Positions 5,564 to 12,514 of a DNA stretch of 17,260 nucleotides are shown one piece after another (the stretch's first letter is position 1; each line of letters starts with the position of its first letter). Where the stretch lies: NCBI GenBank assembly GCA_030690755.1, contig JAUYGA010000010.1:1-17260 (forward strand). Reading direction: 5' to 3'. The translations under genes were made by a program, and so were the position numbers. The DNA comes from Nanobdellota archaeon. GTDB taxonomy: Archaea; Nanobdellota; Nanobdellia; Woesearchaeales; JAUYGA01. The notes under the pieces are model-generated. The model was not told the origin of the DNA. It was given only the letters and a program-made list of their open reading frames with translations, and did no database searches.

Positions 5564-6229
5564 TTAAAGAATATAATCGCTTTTTGAACTTAGTTTTTTA
5601 TTATCTTTAGGATTAATTTTTTCTTTGCTGCACTTACAATCACCGCCGCAAGGATGTTCATCATCTTCACAGTTTTCAGGGGCATGACTATGATTATGAC
5701 CGCAACCACATCCATTATGAGATTCATTGCTGCCCTTATCAACAAAATCAAGCATAGAATCAAGTTTATGCTCAACTACCTTATTTGTTGCCGCATCAAT
5801 CCTGATATTAAGCACATTGAATTTCTGAGACAAAAAAGAGATGTTCCAAATCGCTTTTCCGTCAATATTCTGCAAAAGAATAATTCTCTTAATTGGCGCA
5901 TCAGTTGGATAGCTGTTTTTCTGAAAATCCAGAGCGCAAGAAATAGCTTCAGGAAAATCAATCTTAACAGAACCCATATCTAATTCTTGGATCTCATTCC
6001 CGGGCTTTTCAAAAACCTCTGTTTCTGGGCTTACCATTATTTCTTTAGACATCATAAAAGAAGTCATAAGCCTATTATTAGTATCAAAAAAACCAAACTG
6101 CCACTCACCGCTGCCATCTGGCTCAACTAATGCAAAAGCATGAGCAAAAAAAGAAGTATCATGTTCCTGTTTCCAGCTCTTGAAAACATCGCTCTTCATG
6201 AGCTCATCATATTTTTGTTTGACTGCCAT
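5564..6229 (-). CDS. Conserved-looking protein with Cys/His-rich C-terminal tail
   Basis: The 221-aa protein has a globular part (1-165) and a metal-binding-like tail. The globular part includes EWQFGFFDTNNRLMTSFMM, and then AIWNISFLSQKFNVLNIRID followed by NKVVEHKL, which resembles a PepSY-type strand-helix-strand. The tail (170-204) carries six Cys (174, 176, 187, 194, 198, 200) and five His (171, 178, 180, 182, 192), as in CGCGHNHSH and CGGDCKC, and could bind zinc, nickel or copper. It has no signal peptide or membrane helix, so it is probably cytoplasmic. The TATA box is 26 bp ahead of the ATG and is shared with the divergent Taw1 gene. A role in metal storage, delivery or sensing is inference. 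Confidence 0.8.
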   Translation of the reverse strand: MAVKQKYDELMKSDVFKSWKQEHDTSFFAHAFALVEPDGSGEWQFGFFDTNNRLMTSFMMSKEIMVSPETEVFEKPGNEIQELDMGSVKIDFPEAISCALDFQKNSYPTDAPIKRIILLQNIDGKAIWNISFLSQKFNVLNIRIDAATNKVVEHKLDSMLDFVDKGSNESHNGCGCGHNHSHAPENCEDDEHPCGGDCKCSKEKINPKDNKKLSSKSDYIL

Positions 6230-6250
6230 ACTTCCAAATAATAGCAGTTT

Positions 6251-6260
6251 TTTTAAATAA
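6251..6260. promoter_or_regulatory. Single TATA box serving divergent genes
   Basis: TTTTAAATAA is nearly symmetrical. It lies 26 bp from the ATG at 6229 on the minus strand (leaderless) and predicts a plus-strand start near 6281. That leaves an 18-nt leader before ATG 6299 and excludes the earlier in-frame TTG 6263 and ATG 6272 as starts of taw1. Confidence 0.5.
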
Positions 6261-6298
6261 GTTTGGATTTTATGATTGAATTAAAAAGAAAGACCAAA

Positions 6299-7267
6299 AT
6301 GAGCATAAGCAAAGAAAAAATCAAAGACTTAGAAAGACAAGGATATCGCTTTGTAGGTAGACACAGCGCTGTTAAAGTATGCGAGTGGTGCAAAAAATCC
6401 CTAAGAGGAGAAGATGTCTGCTACAAATCGGATTTCTATGGAATAAAGTCGTGGCAATGCGTGCAAATGACCCCTTGCTTTGATGTATGCTCGCACAGAT
6501 GCATATTCTGCTGGAGAGATATTAATTTTACTGCGCCAAAATGGACTGGAACAGCTGATAATCCTGAAATGATAATAGACGAATGCCTAAAAGAGCATGT
6601 AAAATACCTTAAAGGTTTTGGCGGAAATGAAAAGCGCGATGAACAAAGATACAAAGAAATGCATTCACCAAAACATTTTGCAATATCCCTTTCAGGAGAA
6701 CCGACATTTTATCCAAAAATGCCAGAACTGATTCTTGCATTGAAAAAGAGAGGGCTCAGCCAATTTCTTGTGACAAACGGAACAAACCCAAAAATGCTTG
6801 AAAAAATGATTGAAAAAAAAGCATATCCAACTCAACTATATGTAACTCTTCCTGCGCCAAATGAAGAAGTATACAAAAAAACATGCAGTCCATTGACAAA
6901 AGGAACATGGAAAAAAATACTAAAAAGCCTAGAACTTCTGAGAAAATTCCCAAGAACTGCAATTCGCCTGACGATGGTAAAAGACTTTAATATGGAAAAC
7001 CCAGAAGAATATTCTACGCTGATAAAGAAAGCCCAGCCAGATTTTGTCGAAATCAAAGCATACATGTGGGTCGGATATTCACGATTAAGACTAGGAATAG
7101 ACTGCATGCCAAGACACAGCGAAATAAAAGAATTTGCAGAAAAAATAGCAAACTCGACAGGATACAAGATAACTGCTGAAAAAGAAAAAAGCAGGGTTGT
7201 ACTGCTAGTGAGAGATGATACAAAAACTAAGAGTAATAAGAAAATTAAGATAAAGTTATTTGATTGA
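6299..7267 (+). CDS. taw1: tRNA 4-demethylwyosine synthase (Taw1/TYW1), radical SAM enzyme
   Basis: This 322-aa radical SAM enzyme forms the tricyclic 4-demethylwyosine base from m1G37 of tRNA-Phe, using pyruvate. The SAM cluster is CSHRCIFCW with Cys64, 68 and 71. A second cluster is served by Cys28, 41 and 54; the spacing of all six Cys is that of characterised archaeal Taw1, offset by two residues. Other marks are FAISLSGEPTFYPKMPELI, FLVTNGTNP, QLYVTLPAPNEEVYKK, TAIRLTMVKDFN, VEIKAYMWVGYSRLRL and MPRHSEI. There is no flavodoxin domain, as expected for archaea. An in-frame TTG (6263) and ATG (6272) exist, but ATG 6299 fits the promoter best. The stop is 1 bp from the convergent phosphoesterase stop. 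Confidence 0.95.
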   Translation: MSISKEKIKDLERQGYRFVGRHSAVKVCEWCKKSLRGEDVCYKSDFYGIKSWQCVQMTPCFDVCSHRCIFCWRDINFTAPKWTGTADNPEMIIDECLKEHVKYLKGFGGNEKRDEQRYKEMHSPKHFAISLSGEPTFYPKMPELILALKKRGLSQFLVTNGTNPKMLEKMIEKKAYPTQLYVTLPAPNEEVYKKTCSPLTKGTWKKILKSLELLRKFPRTAIRLTMVKDFNMENPEEYSTLIKKAQPDFVEIKAYMWVGYSRLRLGIDCMPRHSEIKEFAEKIANSTGYKITAEKEKSRVVLLVRDDTKTKSNKKIKIKLFD

Positions 7268-7268
7268 T

Positions 7269-7862
7269 TTAAAGTTCTATAACCATCCCTTTCATTCCTG
7301 GATTCACAACTAAAGTCTTGCCAATCTTGTCCTTTTTTCCTTCTGTCTCATGGAGATGCCCTGATATTGCGACAAGCGGCTGAGAAAGTTTTATGAAATT
7401 TGCAATTGACTTGTTTCCGCAGTGGCTTCTTCCTATAAGATCTACTTTTGTTCTATAAGGAGGGGCATGTGTTATCAAAATGAAATTCCTGTTTTTCTTG
7501 AAAACCTTATAAAACTTCTTTGCAGTCTTTTCAAAATCCCTATCGGTAAGAGAGAAACCGCCTCCGCCAAAACCTGCAATAAAAAAGCCATCAATCTCAA
7601 AAATTTTCTTATGCAGAAAGAAAAGCTTATGCTTCTTAGAAAGCTTTGCCAGCAAAGAATCTGATTCGTGATTTCCTGGGATTATGAAAACAGGCAATTT
7701 TGACTTCCCAAGAACTGAAAGCATCTCATTTAACCTTCTCTCAAAAATTGAAATGTCGCCGGCGCAGACAATGAAGTCTACTTTTTCTTTTTTAGCTCTC
7801 CTGACCAGCTTTTCAAGCTGTTTTCTGTTACCATGCATATCTGCAAAAGCAAGGAATTTCAT
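7269..7862 (-). CDS. Metallophosphoesterase, calcineurin-like
   Basis: This 197-aa protein has the full set of metal ligands of the superfamily: DMH (Asp8, His10), GD (Asp36), GNHE (Asn64, His65), THAPP (His132) and GHLH (His169, His171). It is therefore expected to be an active two-metal phosphoesterase. Small archaeal members of this group act on phosphodiesters or phosphoproteins, but the substrate cannot be read from the sequence. A glycine-rich FGGGGFSLTDRDF segment lies near residues 98-110. It is cytoplasmic, with no signal peptide. A TATA-like ACATATAG at 7891-7898 predicts a start about 5 nt ahead of the ATG. Confidence 0.92.
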   Translation of the reverse strand: MKFLAFADMHGNRKQLEKLVRRAKKEKVDFIVCAGDISIFERRLNEMLSVLGKSKLPVFIIPGNHESDSLLAKLSKKHKLFFLHKKIFEIDGFFIAGFGGGGFSLTDRDFEKTAKKFYKVFKKNRNFILITHAPPYRTKVDLIGRSHCGNKSIANFIKLSQPLVAISGHLHETEGKKDKIGKTLVVNPGMKGMVIEL

Positions 7863-7889
7863 AAAGCACCAATTAACTGACTAAACTTA

Positions 7890-7898
7890 CTATATGTA
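7890..7898 (-). promoter_or_regulatory. TATA-like box of phosphoesterase gene
   Basis: The minus strand reads TACATATAG, centred about 31 bp upstream of ATG 7862. Confidence 0.4.
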
Positions 7899-7947
7899 TT
7901 GACTGCAAACACAGATATTTAAAAGTATTTATTAAAAAACCAAAATA

Positions 7948-7956
7948 CATATAAAT
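7948..7956 (+). promoter_or_regulatory. TATA box of the 7978 gene
   Basis: CATATAAAT is centred about 26 bp upstream of ATG 7978, so the mRNA is predicted to be leaderless. The phosphoesterase gene diverges from the same 115-bp spacer. Confidence 0.55.
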
Positions 7957-7977
7957 CAAACCCAATTTTACAGTGGC

Positions 7978-8421
7978 ATGGAACACCTATGCGATATTGT
8001 GAATAATGAAATCAAATTGCCTCAAGAGTTTGTTGACGAAATAAAAGAAAGATCTGGAATAAACAGAGTCATATTTTACGCAAATGTCTTCCAGAGAGAA
8101 GGCCATGAGTATCTTGATCTTGCAATAATGAATTGCCAATCAAGCTTGAATACTCTCAGAAGAAGTAAAGAAGAAAGGGCAAAATTAACTGAAATTCGCA
8201 AGTCAAACATATTACCACTACCTGAACTAAGAGGGTATGCGTTATATGACCAAGTCCAGCTTCATTTTAATGAATTAAATCAAAGAATAGTGGAAGTCTG
8301 GCCTGCAGGCCATTATGTGCCGCCAAAAAAAGCAACATTAACCGCTCCGATAAATACAAATCCTAGCAAGTTCGCTAATACTTTTTACGCCCAACCACCT
8401 GATAGCGTATTTCAACCATAA
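7978..8421 (+). CDS. Hypothetical protein, possibly AbrB/MraZ-related
   Basis: The family is not recognised with confidence. The 147-aa protein opens with CDIVNNEIKLPQEFVDEI, which has the spacing of an AbrB/MraZ strand-turn entry (D-x-x-N-x-I-x-LP). It continues INRVIFYANVFQREGHEYLDLAIM, then a charged helix (LRRSKEERAKLTEIRKS), and later QVQLHFNELNQRIVEVW, which could be a second, degenerate AbrB unit. The C-terminus is Pro/Asn/Thr-rich and probably disordered. It precedes a clearer MraZ-like gene by 77 bp in the same direction and has its own leaderless promoter. The two may be diverged paralogues acting on DNA; this is inference. Confidence 0.72.
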   Translation: MEHLCDIVNNEIKLPQEFVDEIKERSGINRVIFYANVFQREGHEYLDLAIMNCQSSLNTLRRSKEERAKLTEIRKSNILPLPELRGYALYDQVQLHFNELNQRIVEVWPAGHYVPPKKATLTAPINTNPSKFANTFYAQPPDSVFQP

Positions 8422-8467
8422 TAACAATAATTCTAAATAGTAAAAGTACCACTGCATAGTAGCGAAA

Positions 8468-8478
8468 GATTTATAAAA
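8468..8478 (+). promoter_or_regulatory. TATA box of the MraZ-like gene
   Basis: AGATTTATAAA is centred about 26 bp upstream of ATG 8499. A second ATG at 8495 is in another frame. Confidence 0.55.
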
Positions 8479-8498
8479 CAACAGCTGTTATTCTATGT

Positions 8499-8945
8499 AT
8501 GGAATACTACACCGGCCTTGAAACAGCAATATTGGATGGAAAAAACAAACTATCTTTACCAAAGACATTTAAGGACATTACCGCCATAATAAATCCTCCA
8601 AATAAAACATATTATGCACACCCCTCTTCGTTAATCGCTGGTCCTGAAACAGTAAACATTTTGGTAATATATGATGAACTAAACTGGGGGAAAAAATTTG
8701 AAGAATTTTTAGAGCGACCATCAAATGACCTTGAAAGACTATGTTTTGTTATGTCAAAAAAAATAAAAGTCAATAGTATCGGAAGAATAAACTTAACAAA
8801 ACACTTAACAAGACATTTAGGCGCAAAAGCAAAAGATATGATTGCATATATTGGAAACGGAGACTGCATCATCGCAATGAAGGAAGAATACATAAAAAAA
8901 TTTATGCCAACAATCAGTCCTCAATCGTATCAATGCAACGAATAA
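8499..8945 (+). CDS. MraZ-like protein with two SpoVT/AbrB-type units
   Basis: The 148-aa length and layout match bacterial MraZ. Unit one is AILDGKNKLSLPKTFKDI, corresponding to the D-x-K-G-R-x-x-x-P entry. It is followed by the linker LVIYDELNWGKKFEEFLER. Unit two is KKIKVNSIGRINLTKHLTRHLG with the hallmark x-x-x-GRI-x-L, then DMIAYIGNGDCIIAMKEEYIKKF. MraZ proteins form rings and bind repeated DNA boxes as regulators. In bacteria mraZ heads the division/cell wall cluster; there is no such cluster here, so the target is unknown. It has its own TATA box and is leaderless. The last 16 bp overlap the convergent VWA gene. Confidence 0.72.
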   Translation: MEYYTGLETAILDGKNKLSLPKTFKDITAIINPPNKTYYAHPSSLIAGPETVNILVIYDELNWGKKFEEFLERPSNDLERLCFVMSKKIKVNSIGRINLTKHLTRHLGAKAKDMIAYIGNGDCIIAMKEEYIKKFMPTISPQSYQCNE

Positions 8946-10015
8946 TAATCCTGCAAAACAATCTTATCAATGTTTTCTAAATCTCTGACAACATAAAGCT
9001 TGCCATTTCCGACCTGAACAATCCTCTCAGCCAGATTCCTGCCTTCTTTATCAAGGTCAATTCCAATAAGAGAGATTGTTATTCCTGCAGTCCTTGCCTT
9101 TGAAACAGCCTCTAAAGTTTCTTCTTCAGGTTTTTTTCCAACAGTAGGAAGCGCATCTGTTATCAAAATAAGATGCTTTGTCATATTAATAGAAGGGAAC
9201 AATTCAATTGATTTATTCAGAGTATCTGAAAGATTTGTCTCTTTTGATGCTTTTGTCTTAGTTATCTCAAGCAGAAGCTTCTTAAAATCAGTTGTCGGAT
9301 GAATCGCAGTCTTTACTTCCGAACCAAAAATCATCAAACCGACTTTATCCTTTTCCTGAATCGCTTTGAATGAAAGAGCTATGCCTGCTTTTTTTGCAAC
9401 CTCAAGCTTTTTGCCGCGCATGCTTCCAGATGCGTCAATAGCATAAATCAATGAAATCGAACCGCGTTTTGTTCGCTCAACAGACTTCAGATCAGAAAAA
9501 TCAAGAACTTCATGACCTCTTCTTATAGCCGTCTTAACAGACCTTTTTATTGCAATATCCCTGTAACGATCGCTCTTTGAAAAAGATTTAAAATCAGCCT
9601 TATCGCCATAAAGCGCGCGCTTTTTTGTAATATTTTCGCCAAAACCTTTTGAAGACAATTTATCTATCTCCTCGACATAATTTATTATTGCCGCAACTTC
9701 TAACCCTTTTTCTGTTATTCCATCATTCGTCAACAGACCATCTTCCTTGAGCTTATCAAAAGTATCAGCAAGCTGTTTCTTGAGTTCCTTCTGAAACTCC
9801 GGGATGTTAATGTTCCTGTTAATATATTCAGAACTGTAACCTGTAAGCTGGCGAAGAAGAGACTGGCCATAAATCTGCTCTGCGCCCTTAAAATTCCTGA
9901 CCATATTCTCAAACATCAAGTCTGGCGTGAAAGAAGAAAGACCTTGATTGAATGCCTCGCCAATTATTTTACCTTCCTTGATTATCTGCTGGTCATTTTC
10001 CAAAACAGAATGCAT
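8930..10015 (-). CDS. VWA-domain protein, partner of the MoxR/ChlI-type ATPase
   Basis: From ATG 10015 the product is 361 aa. An N-terminal helical region (1-180) is followed by a von Willebrand A domain: SLIYAIDASGSM holds the MIDAS Asp194-x-Ser196-x-Ser198, KETNLSD supplies Thr260, and LILITDALPT supplies Asp287, so metal-dependent binding should work. Such proteins act as adaptors for MoxR/ChlI AAA+ ATPases. The true N-terminus is uncertain: the frame is open for 32 further codons back to the ATPase stop and looks coding (GYDNVELGEQEKAEELSG, then KLRFDNVDDKL), yet contains no ATG, GTG or TTG. The protein may start at 10015, or be read from the ATPase frame by a +1 shift at 10109-10112. It is the last gene of its operon and overlaps the MraZ-like gene by 16 bp. 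Confidence 0.85.
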   Translation of the reverse strand: MHSVLENDQQIIKEGKIIGEAFNQGLSSFTPDLMFENMVRNFKGAEQIYGQSLLRQLTGYSSEYINRNINIPEFQKELKKQLADTFDKLKEDGLLTNDGITEKGLEVAAIINYVEEIDKLSSKGFGENITKKRALYGDKADFKSFSKSDRYRDIAIKRSVKTAIRRGHEVLDFSDLKSVERTKRGSISLIYAIDASGSMRGKKLEVAKKAGIALSFKAIQEKDKVGLMIFGSEVKTAIHPTTDFKKLLLEITKTKASKETNLSDTLNKSIELFPSINMTKHLILITDALPTVGKKPEEETLEAVSKARTAGITISLIGIDLDKEGRNLAERIVQVGNGKLYVVRDLENIDKIVLQDYYSLH

Positions 10016-10104
10016 AAGCTTATCATCAACATTATCAAAGCGCAGCTTGCCGCTAAGCTCCTCTGCTTTTTCCTGCTCGCCAAGCTCGACATTATCATAA
10101 CCTG

Positions 10105-10118
10105 ATTCAGGGACCTTC
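10105..10118 (-). other. Possible +1 frameshift site joining ATPase and VWA protein
   Basis: The minus strand reads GAA GGT CCC TGA A at the end of the ATPase gene. If Pro-tRNA on CCC slips one base to CCT, translation passes the TGA and enters the open VWA frame. CCC-TGA is a known type of +1-prone site, and GAAGG just upstream is Shine-Dalgarno-like. The joined product would be about 735 aa. One extra C from sequencing or mutation would give the same picture. Confidence 0.4.
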
Positions 10119-11135
10119 TTCTGATTTCTCTGTCGCCCTAGGTAAAAATTTAGAGAAGTCCTTAAACTCCTCTTCTAAGAAATCTTCCGGCGTTTTCAGA
10201 TACTTTGCAGAAGGTATAAGCTTGATTCGATGAGCAAGAACAGACTTGATGGCTTCCTGAACATCCTCTTCATCGACTTTTTTCTTTTTTTTCAAAAGAG
10301 CATTAGTCTGAGAGCGTTCATATAAGCTGATGGAAGCCCTGACACTTGGCTTTTTCTCAAGTTTTTTTGACTCTCTTAAAAGACGGACAAAAGCAATCAT
10401 TGCATGGAAAAGTTCCTCCTGAAACTTGACGTCAAATGCAAATCCCTTTGTCCTGACAATCCTTTTTTCAATATCAACAGATTCAGGATAATCCATGTAA
10501 ATCAAATCAAAACGGTCAAGGAAAACATCGCTTAATGGTTCTGTGCTGCTATCCTCAGGATTCATAGTGGCAATAAAGACCAAGTCTGCAGGTAAATCAA
10601 CATCATAGCTTCCAATAGTCGCATGTTTCTCGCTAAGCACTTGAAGCAATGCGTTCTGCAATTTTTCAGGACATCTGTTTACTTCGTCAAAAAACAAGAC
10701 AGAATTGTTTGCCTTGAAAATCTTACCTGGCGTAAAGGCCTCAAAAGAAAGAGGACCGAATTTCATGGCTTTTATCGGATCAATATCCCCAATCAGATCT
10801 TCAGCTGTTAAATCTGGACTTCCCTGGATTCTGACAAAACGCTGATCGCCAGAAATCTTCTTAACTTTCTGTTTCTTGTTAGACCGGCAAGAAGGGCATA
10901 TCGGATTATCAGGACTGCAATTAAAACCGCAATCATTAACCTCAAGATCTGGAAGAAGCTTGGCAAGATTTTTGGCCAGAGTGGTCTTACCAATACCTGG
11001 AGCGCCTACAATTATAACATTATGGCCTGCGAGCAATGCAGACTTAAGCTGATGCTTTGTCTTATGCTGGCCTATGATATCTAAGAACGCGTCCTTGTCT
11101 GCCAATAATTGTTTTTTTAGATCATCAATTTGCAT
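10107..11135 (-). CDS. AAA+ ATPase of the MoxR / magnesium chelatase ChlI group
   Basis: The protein is 342 aa. Walker A is GAPGIGKTT (Lys50), Walker B is VLFFDEVNR (146-154), sensor 1 is ATMNP (189-193), and the Arg finger is LDRFD (Arg208). The stretch RIQGSPDLTAEDLIGDIDP with FGPLSFEAFTPGKIF is typical of the archaeal ChlI-like (COG1239) branch. A four-Cys insert (Cys69, 73, 80, 83) between Walker A and the RIQGSPD strand could bind zinc. The role is ATP-driven remodelling with a VWA adaptor; no cobalt or magnesium chelatase partner lies nearby. ATG 11135 is chosen over 11138 because GGGGG (11142-11146) is then 6 bases away. It follows the NTase stop by 11 bp, in one operon. Confidence 0.92.
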   Translation of the reverse strand: MQIDDLKKQLLADKDAFLDIIGQHKTKHQLKSALLAGHNVIIVGAPGIGKTTLAKNLAKLLPDLEVNDCGFNCSPDNPICPSCRSNKKQKVKKISGDQRFVRIQGSPDLTAEDLIGDIDPIKAMKFGPLSFEAFTPGKIFKANNSVLFFDEVNRCPEKLQNALLQVLSEKHATIGSYDVDLPADLVFIATMNPEDSSTEPLSDVFLDRFDLIYMDYPESVDIEKRIVRTKGFAFDVKFQEELFHAMIAFVRLLRESKKLEKKPSVRASISLYERSQTNALLKKKKKVDEEDVQEAIKSVLAHRIKLIPSAKYLKTPEDFLEEEFKDFSKFLPRATEKSEEGP

Positions 11136-11146
11136 CATTATCCCCC

Positions 11147-11674
11147 TTAATCAGAGTTTAGTTTCACTTTATCCTTTTCAACCCGTTCATAAAAAGCCTT
11201 GTCCTTGCCGGCCATCACCGACCATTCCTGCGGCGTGAATATTTGCCAGTTTATCTTTCTTTTGGTTTTCTTTTCAAGCTTTTCTGTCTTTTCAACCAGG
11301 TCTTCCCTGCGCAATTTGCCAATCACCAATATGTCAATATCACTCGATGAATTATAATCCCCTCTGGCAGAACTGCCAAAAAGATAAACTTCTGCACCCC
11401 CTATTTGAACCGGATAGAGATAGGACAACAATATCAATTTTTTTATCTCCTTGACCATACTGGAATTTCTGTTGAGTTTAACAAGTTTGAGATTGCCTAT
11501 TTTTCTCTCGACTAAAACATCATTATCAACAAGAAGATCAAAGTATTTAACAGCAGTCGCTTTTGAAAGTTTAAGACCTTTTGCGGCTTTTCCCCTAGTG
11601 ATTTCATCGTCTAAACTTGTGAAATATTCAATTATCCCTAAAATATGCCTGTCAAGCGATTTCAAAAGGTTCAT
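11147..11674 (-). CDS. HTH domain fused to minimal nucleotidyltransferase
   Basis: The 175-aa protein starts with a winged helix (about 8-68: EITRGKAAKGLKLSKATAVKYFDLL with wing RKIGNLKLVKLN). A Pol-beta-type nucleotidyltransferase domain follows, with VYLFGSSARGDYNSSSDIDILV giving Gly100-Ser101 and Asp112/Asp114. The third carboxylate expected in the next strand is not evident (KINWQIF), so catalysis is uncertain. Related MNT proteins pair with HEPN toxins, but no HEPN gene is present. The HTH and the palindromes directly over its own promoter suggest autoregulation of the operon with the ATPase and VWA genes. The TATA box is 25 bp from the ATG, so the mRNA is probably leaderless. Confidence 0.85.
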   Translation of the reverse strand: MNLLKSLDRHILGIIEYFTSLDDEITRGKAAKGLKLSKATAVKYFDLLVDNDVLVERKIGNLKLVKLNRNSSMVKEIKKLILLSYLYPVQIGGAEVYLFGSSARGDYNSSSDIDILVIGKLRREDLVEKTEKLEKKTKRKINWQIFTPQEWSVMAGKDKAFYERVEKDKVKLNSD

Positions 11675-11730
11675 TTTAGTAAACTAATTAGTTTAAATAT
11701 TTAAACCTATCGGTCTAGTTTAGTGAACCA
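11675..11730 (-). promoter_or_regulatory. Promoter with overlapping palindromes ahead of the NTase operon
   Basis: Two perfect 16-bp palindromes overlap: TAAACTAATTAGTTTA (11680-11695) and GTTTAAATATTTAAAC (11691-11706). The second contains the TATA box. In addition TTTAGTAAACTA (11675-11686) is repeated as TTTAGTGAACCA (11719-11730), 10 of 12 identical and 44 bp apart. This looks like a multi-site operator for a dimeric HTH protein, probably the first gene product. Confidence 0.6.
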
Positions 11731-11802
11731 TTAAAAACTGAGAAGAAAATAGTGTGCACCATGCTAAAGTTCATACTACTTCTAAGAGGTAAAAACAATA
11801 AA

Positions 11803-11812
11803 GTTTAAATAT
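11803..11812 (+). promoter_or_regulatory. TATA box of transglutaminase-like gene
   Basis: GTTTAAATAT is centred about 26 bp upstream of ATG 11834; leaderless. Confidence 0.5.
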
Positions 11813-11833
11813 CAAAGATGAACTTTTAACTAG

Positions 11834-12514
11834 ATGAAACAAAAAAAAGAAAACTTGGAAAGTAAAATTAAAAAATCAACTACCTTATCTAAAGCTTGTT
11901 TGTTAGGCATAGCAGCAGCATTAATTTTTTCCACATATCAAGCAATTTCGTCTGTACGCAAGAACAATAATAAAAAAGAATTCTATGCAAGTATGAGCTA
12001 CAAAGAGGTAATTGAATATGTTAAAACACCTAAACAAGCTGAAGAATATATTCAGGTTTACCTTGAACCTAACATAAGCGGCGCGTTTGTAAAATCATTT
12101 AAGAGAACGCATGAAGAGAGAAAAGCAGACTGCGCCGACGCAACAGTTGCGGCAGCCGCTCTTTTAAGCGATAATGGTTATGAACCAACTTATCTTTTAA
12201 TGGCAAGTAAAAATAAGAACGGTAAAATGAGCAGCGAGGCGCATGCAGTGTTCATTTACAAAGAAAAAGGAAAGTACGGCACCATGGGCATAAATTTATT
12301 AGACAATAATGATCCGAGATTTTCTAGCTTAGATGATGTGGCAATTTTTTTTGAGTATGATTTTTACAGCTGCGGCAAAATGGAAGAGAAAGTCATTCCT
12401 GACTGGATAAGCACACAAAGAAATTTATTAATTAGCAAAACTGAGCTGCAAAAACATAACATCACGCAAGATAAAATGCATGAAGTGCATAACCCTGGTT
12501 GCCCTCTTAAATAA
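11834..12514 (+). CDS. Membrane-anchored transglutaminase-like protein
   Basis: The 226-aa protein has a basic N-terminus and one membrane helix (about 20-38, ACLLGIAAALIFSTYQAIS) that could be a signal anchor, placing the rest outside the cell. The core looks like a transglutaminase-like cysteine hydrolase: KADCADATVAAAALL with Cys100 at the start of a helix, SSEAHAVFIYKEKGKYG with His137 opening a strand, and GINLLDNND supplying a third Asn/Asp (154 or 157). The order Cys, His, Asp/Asn fits the family. It could cut or modify surface proteins or cell envelope peptides; the substrate is unknown. It is a single gene with its own leaderless promoter, and its last 8 bp overlap the convergent TrmB gene. 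Confidence 0.75.
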   Translation: MKQKKENLESKIKKSTTLSKACLLGIAAALIFSTYQAISSVRKNNNKKEFYASMSYKEVIEYVKTPKQAEEYIQVYLEPNISGAFVKSFKRTHEERKADCADATVAAAALLSDNGYEPTYLLMASKNKNGKMSSEAHAVFIYKEKGKYGTMGINLLDNNDPRFSSLDDVAIFFEYDFYSCGKMEEKVIPDWISTQRNLLISKTELQKHNITQDKMHEVHNPGCPLK

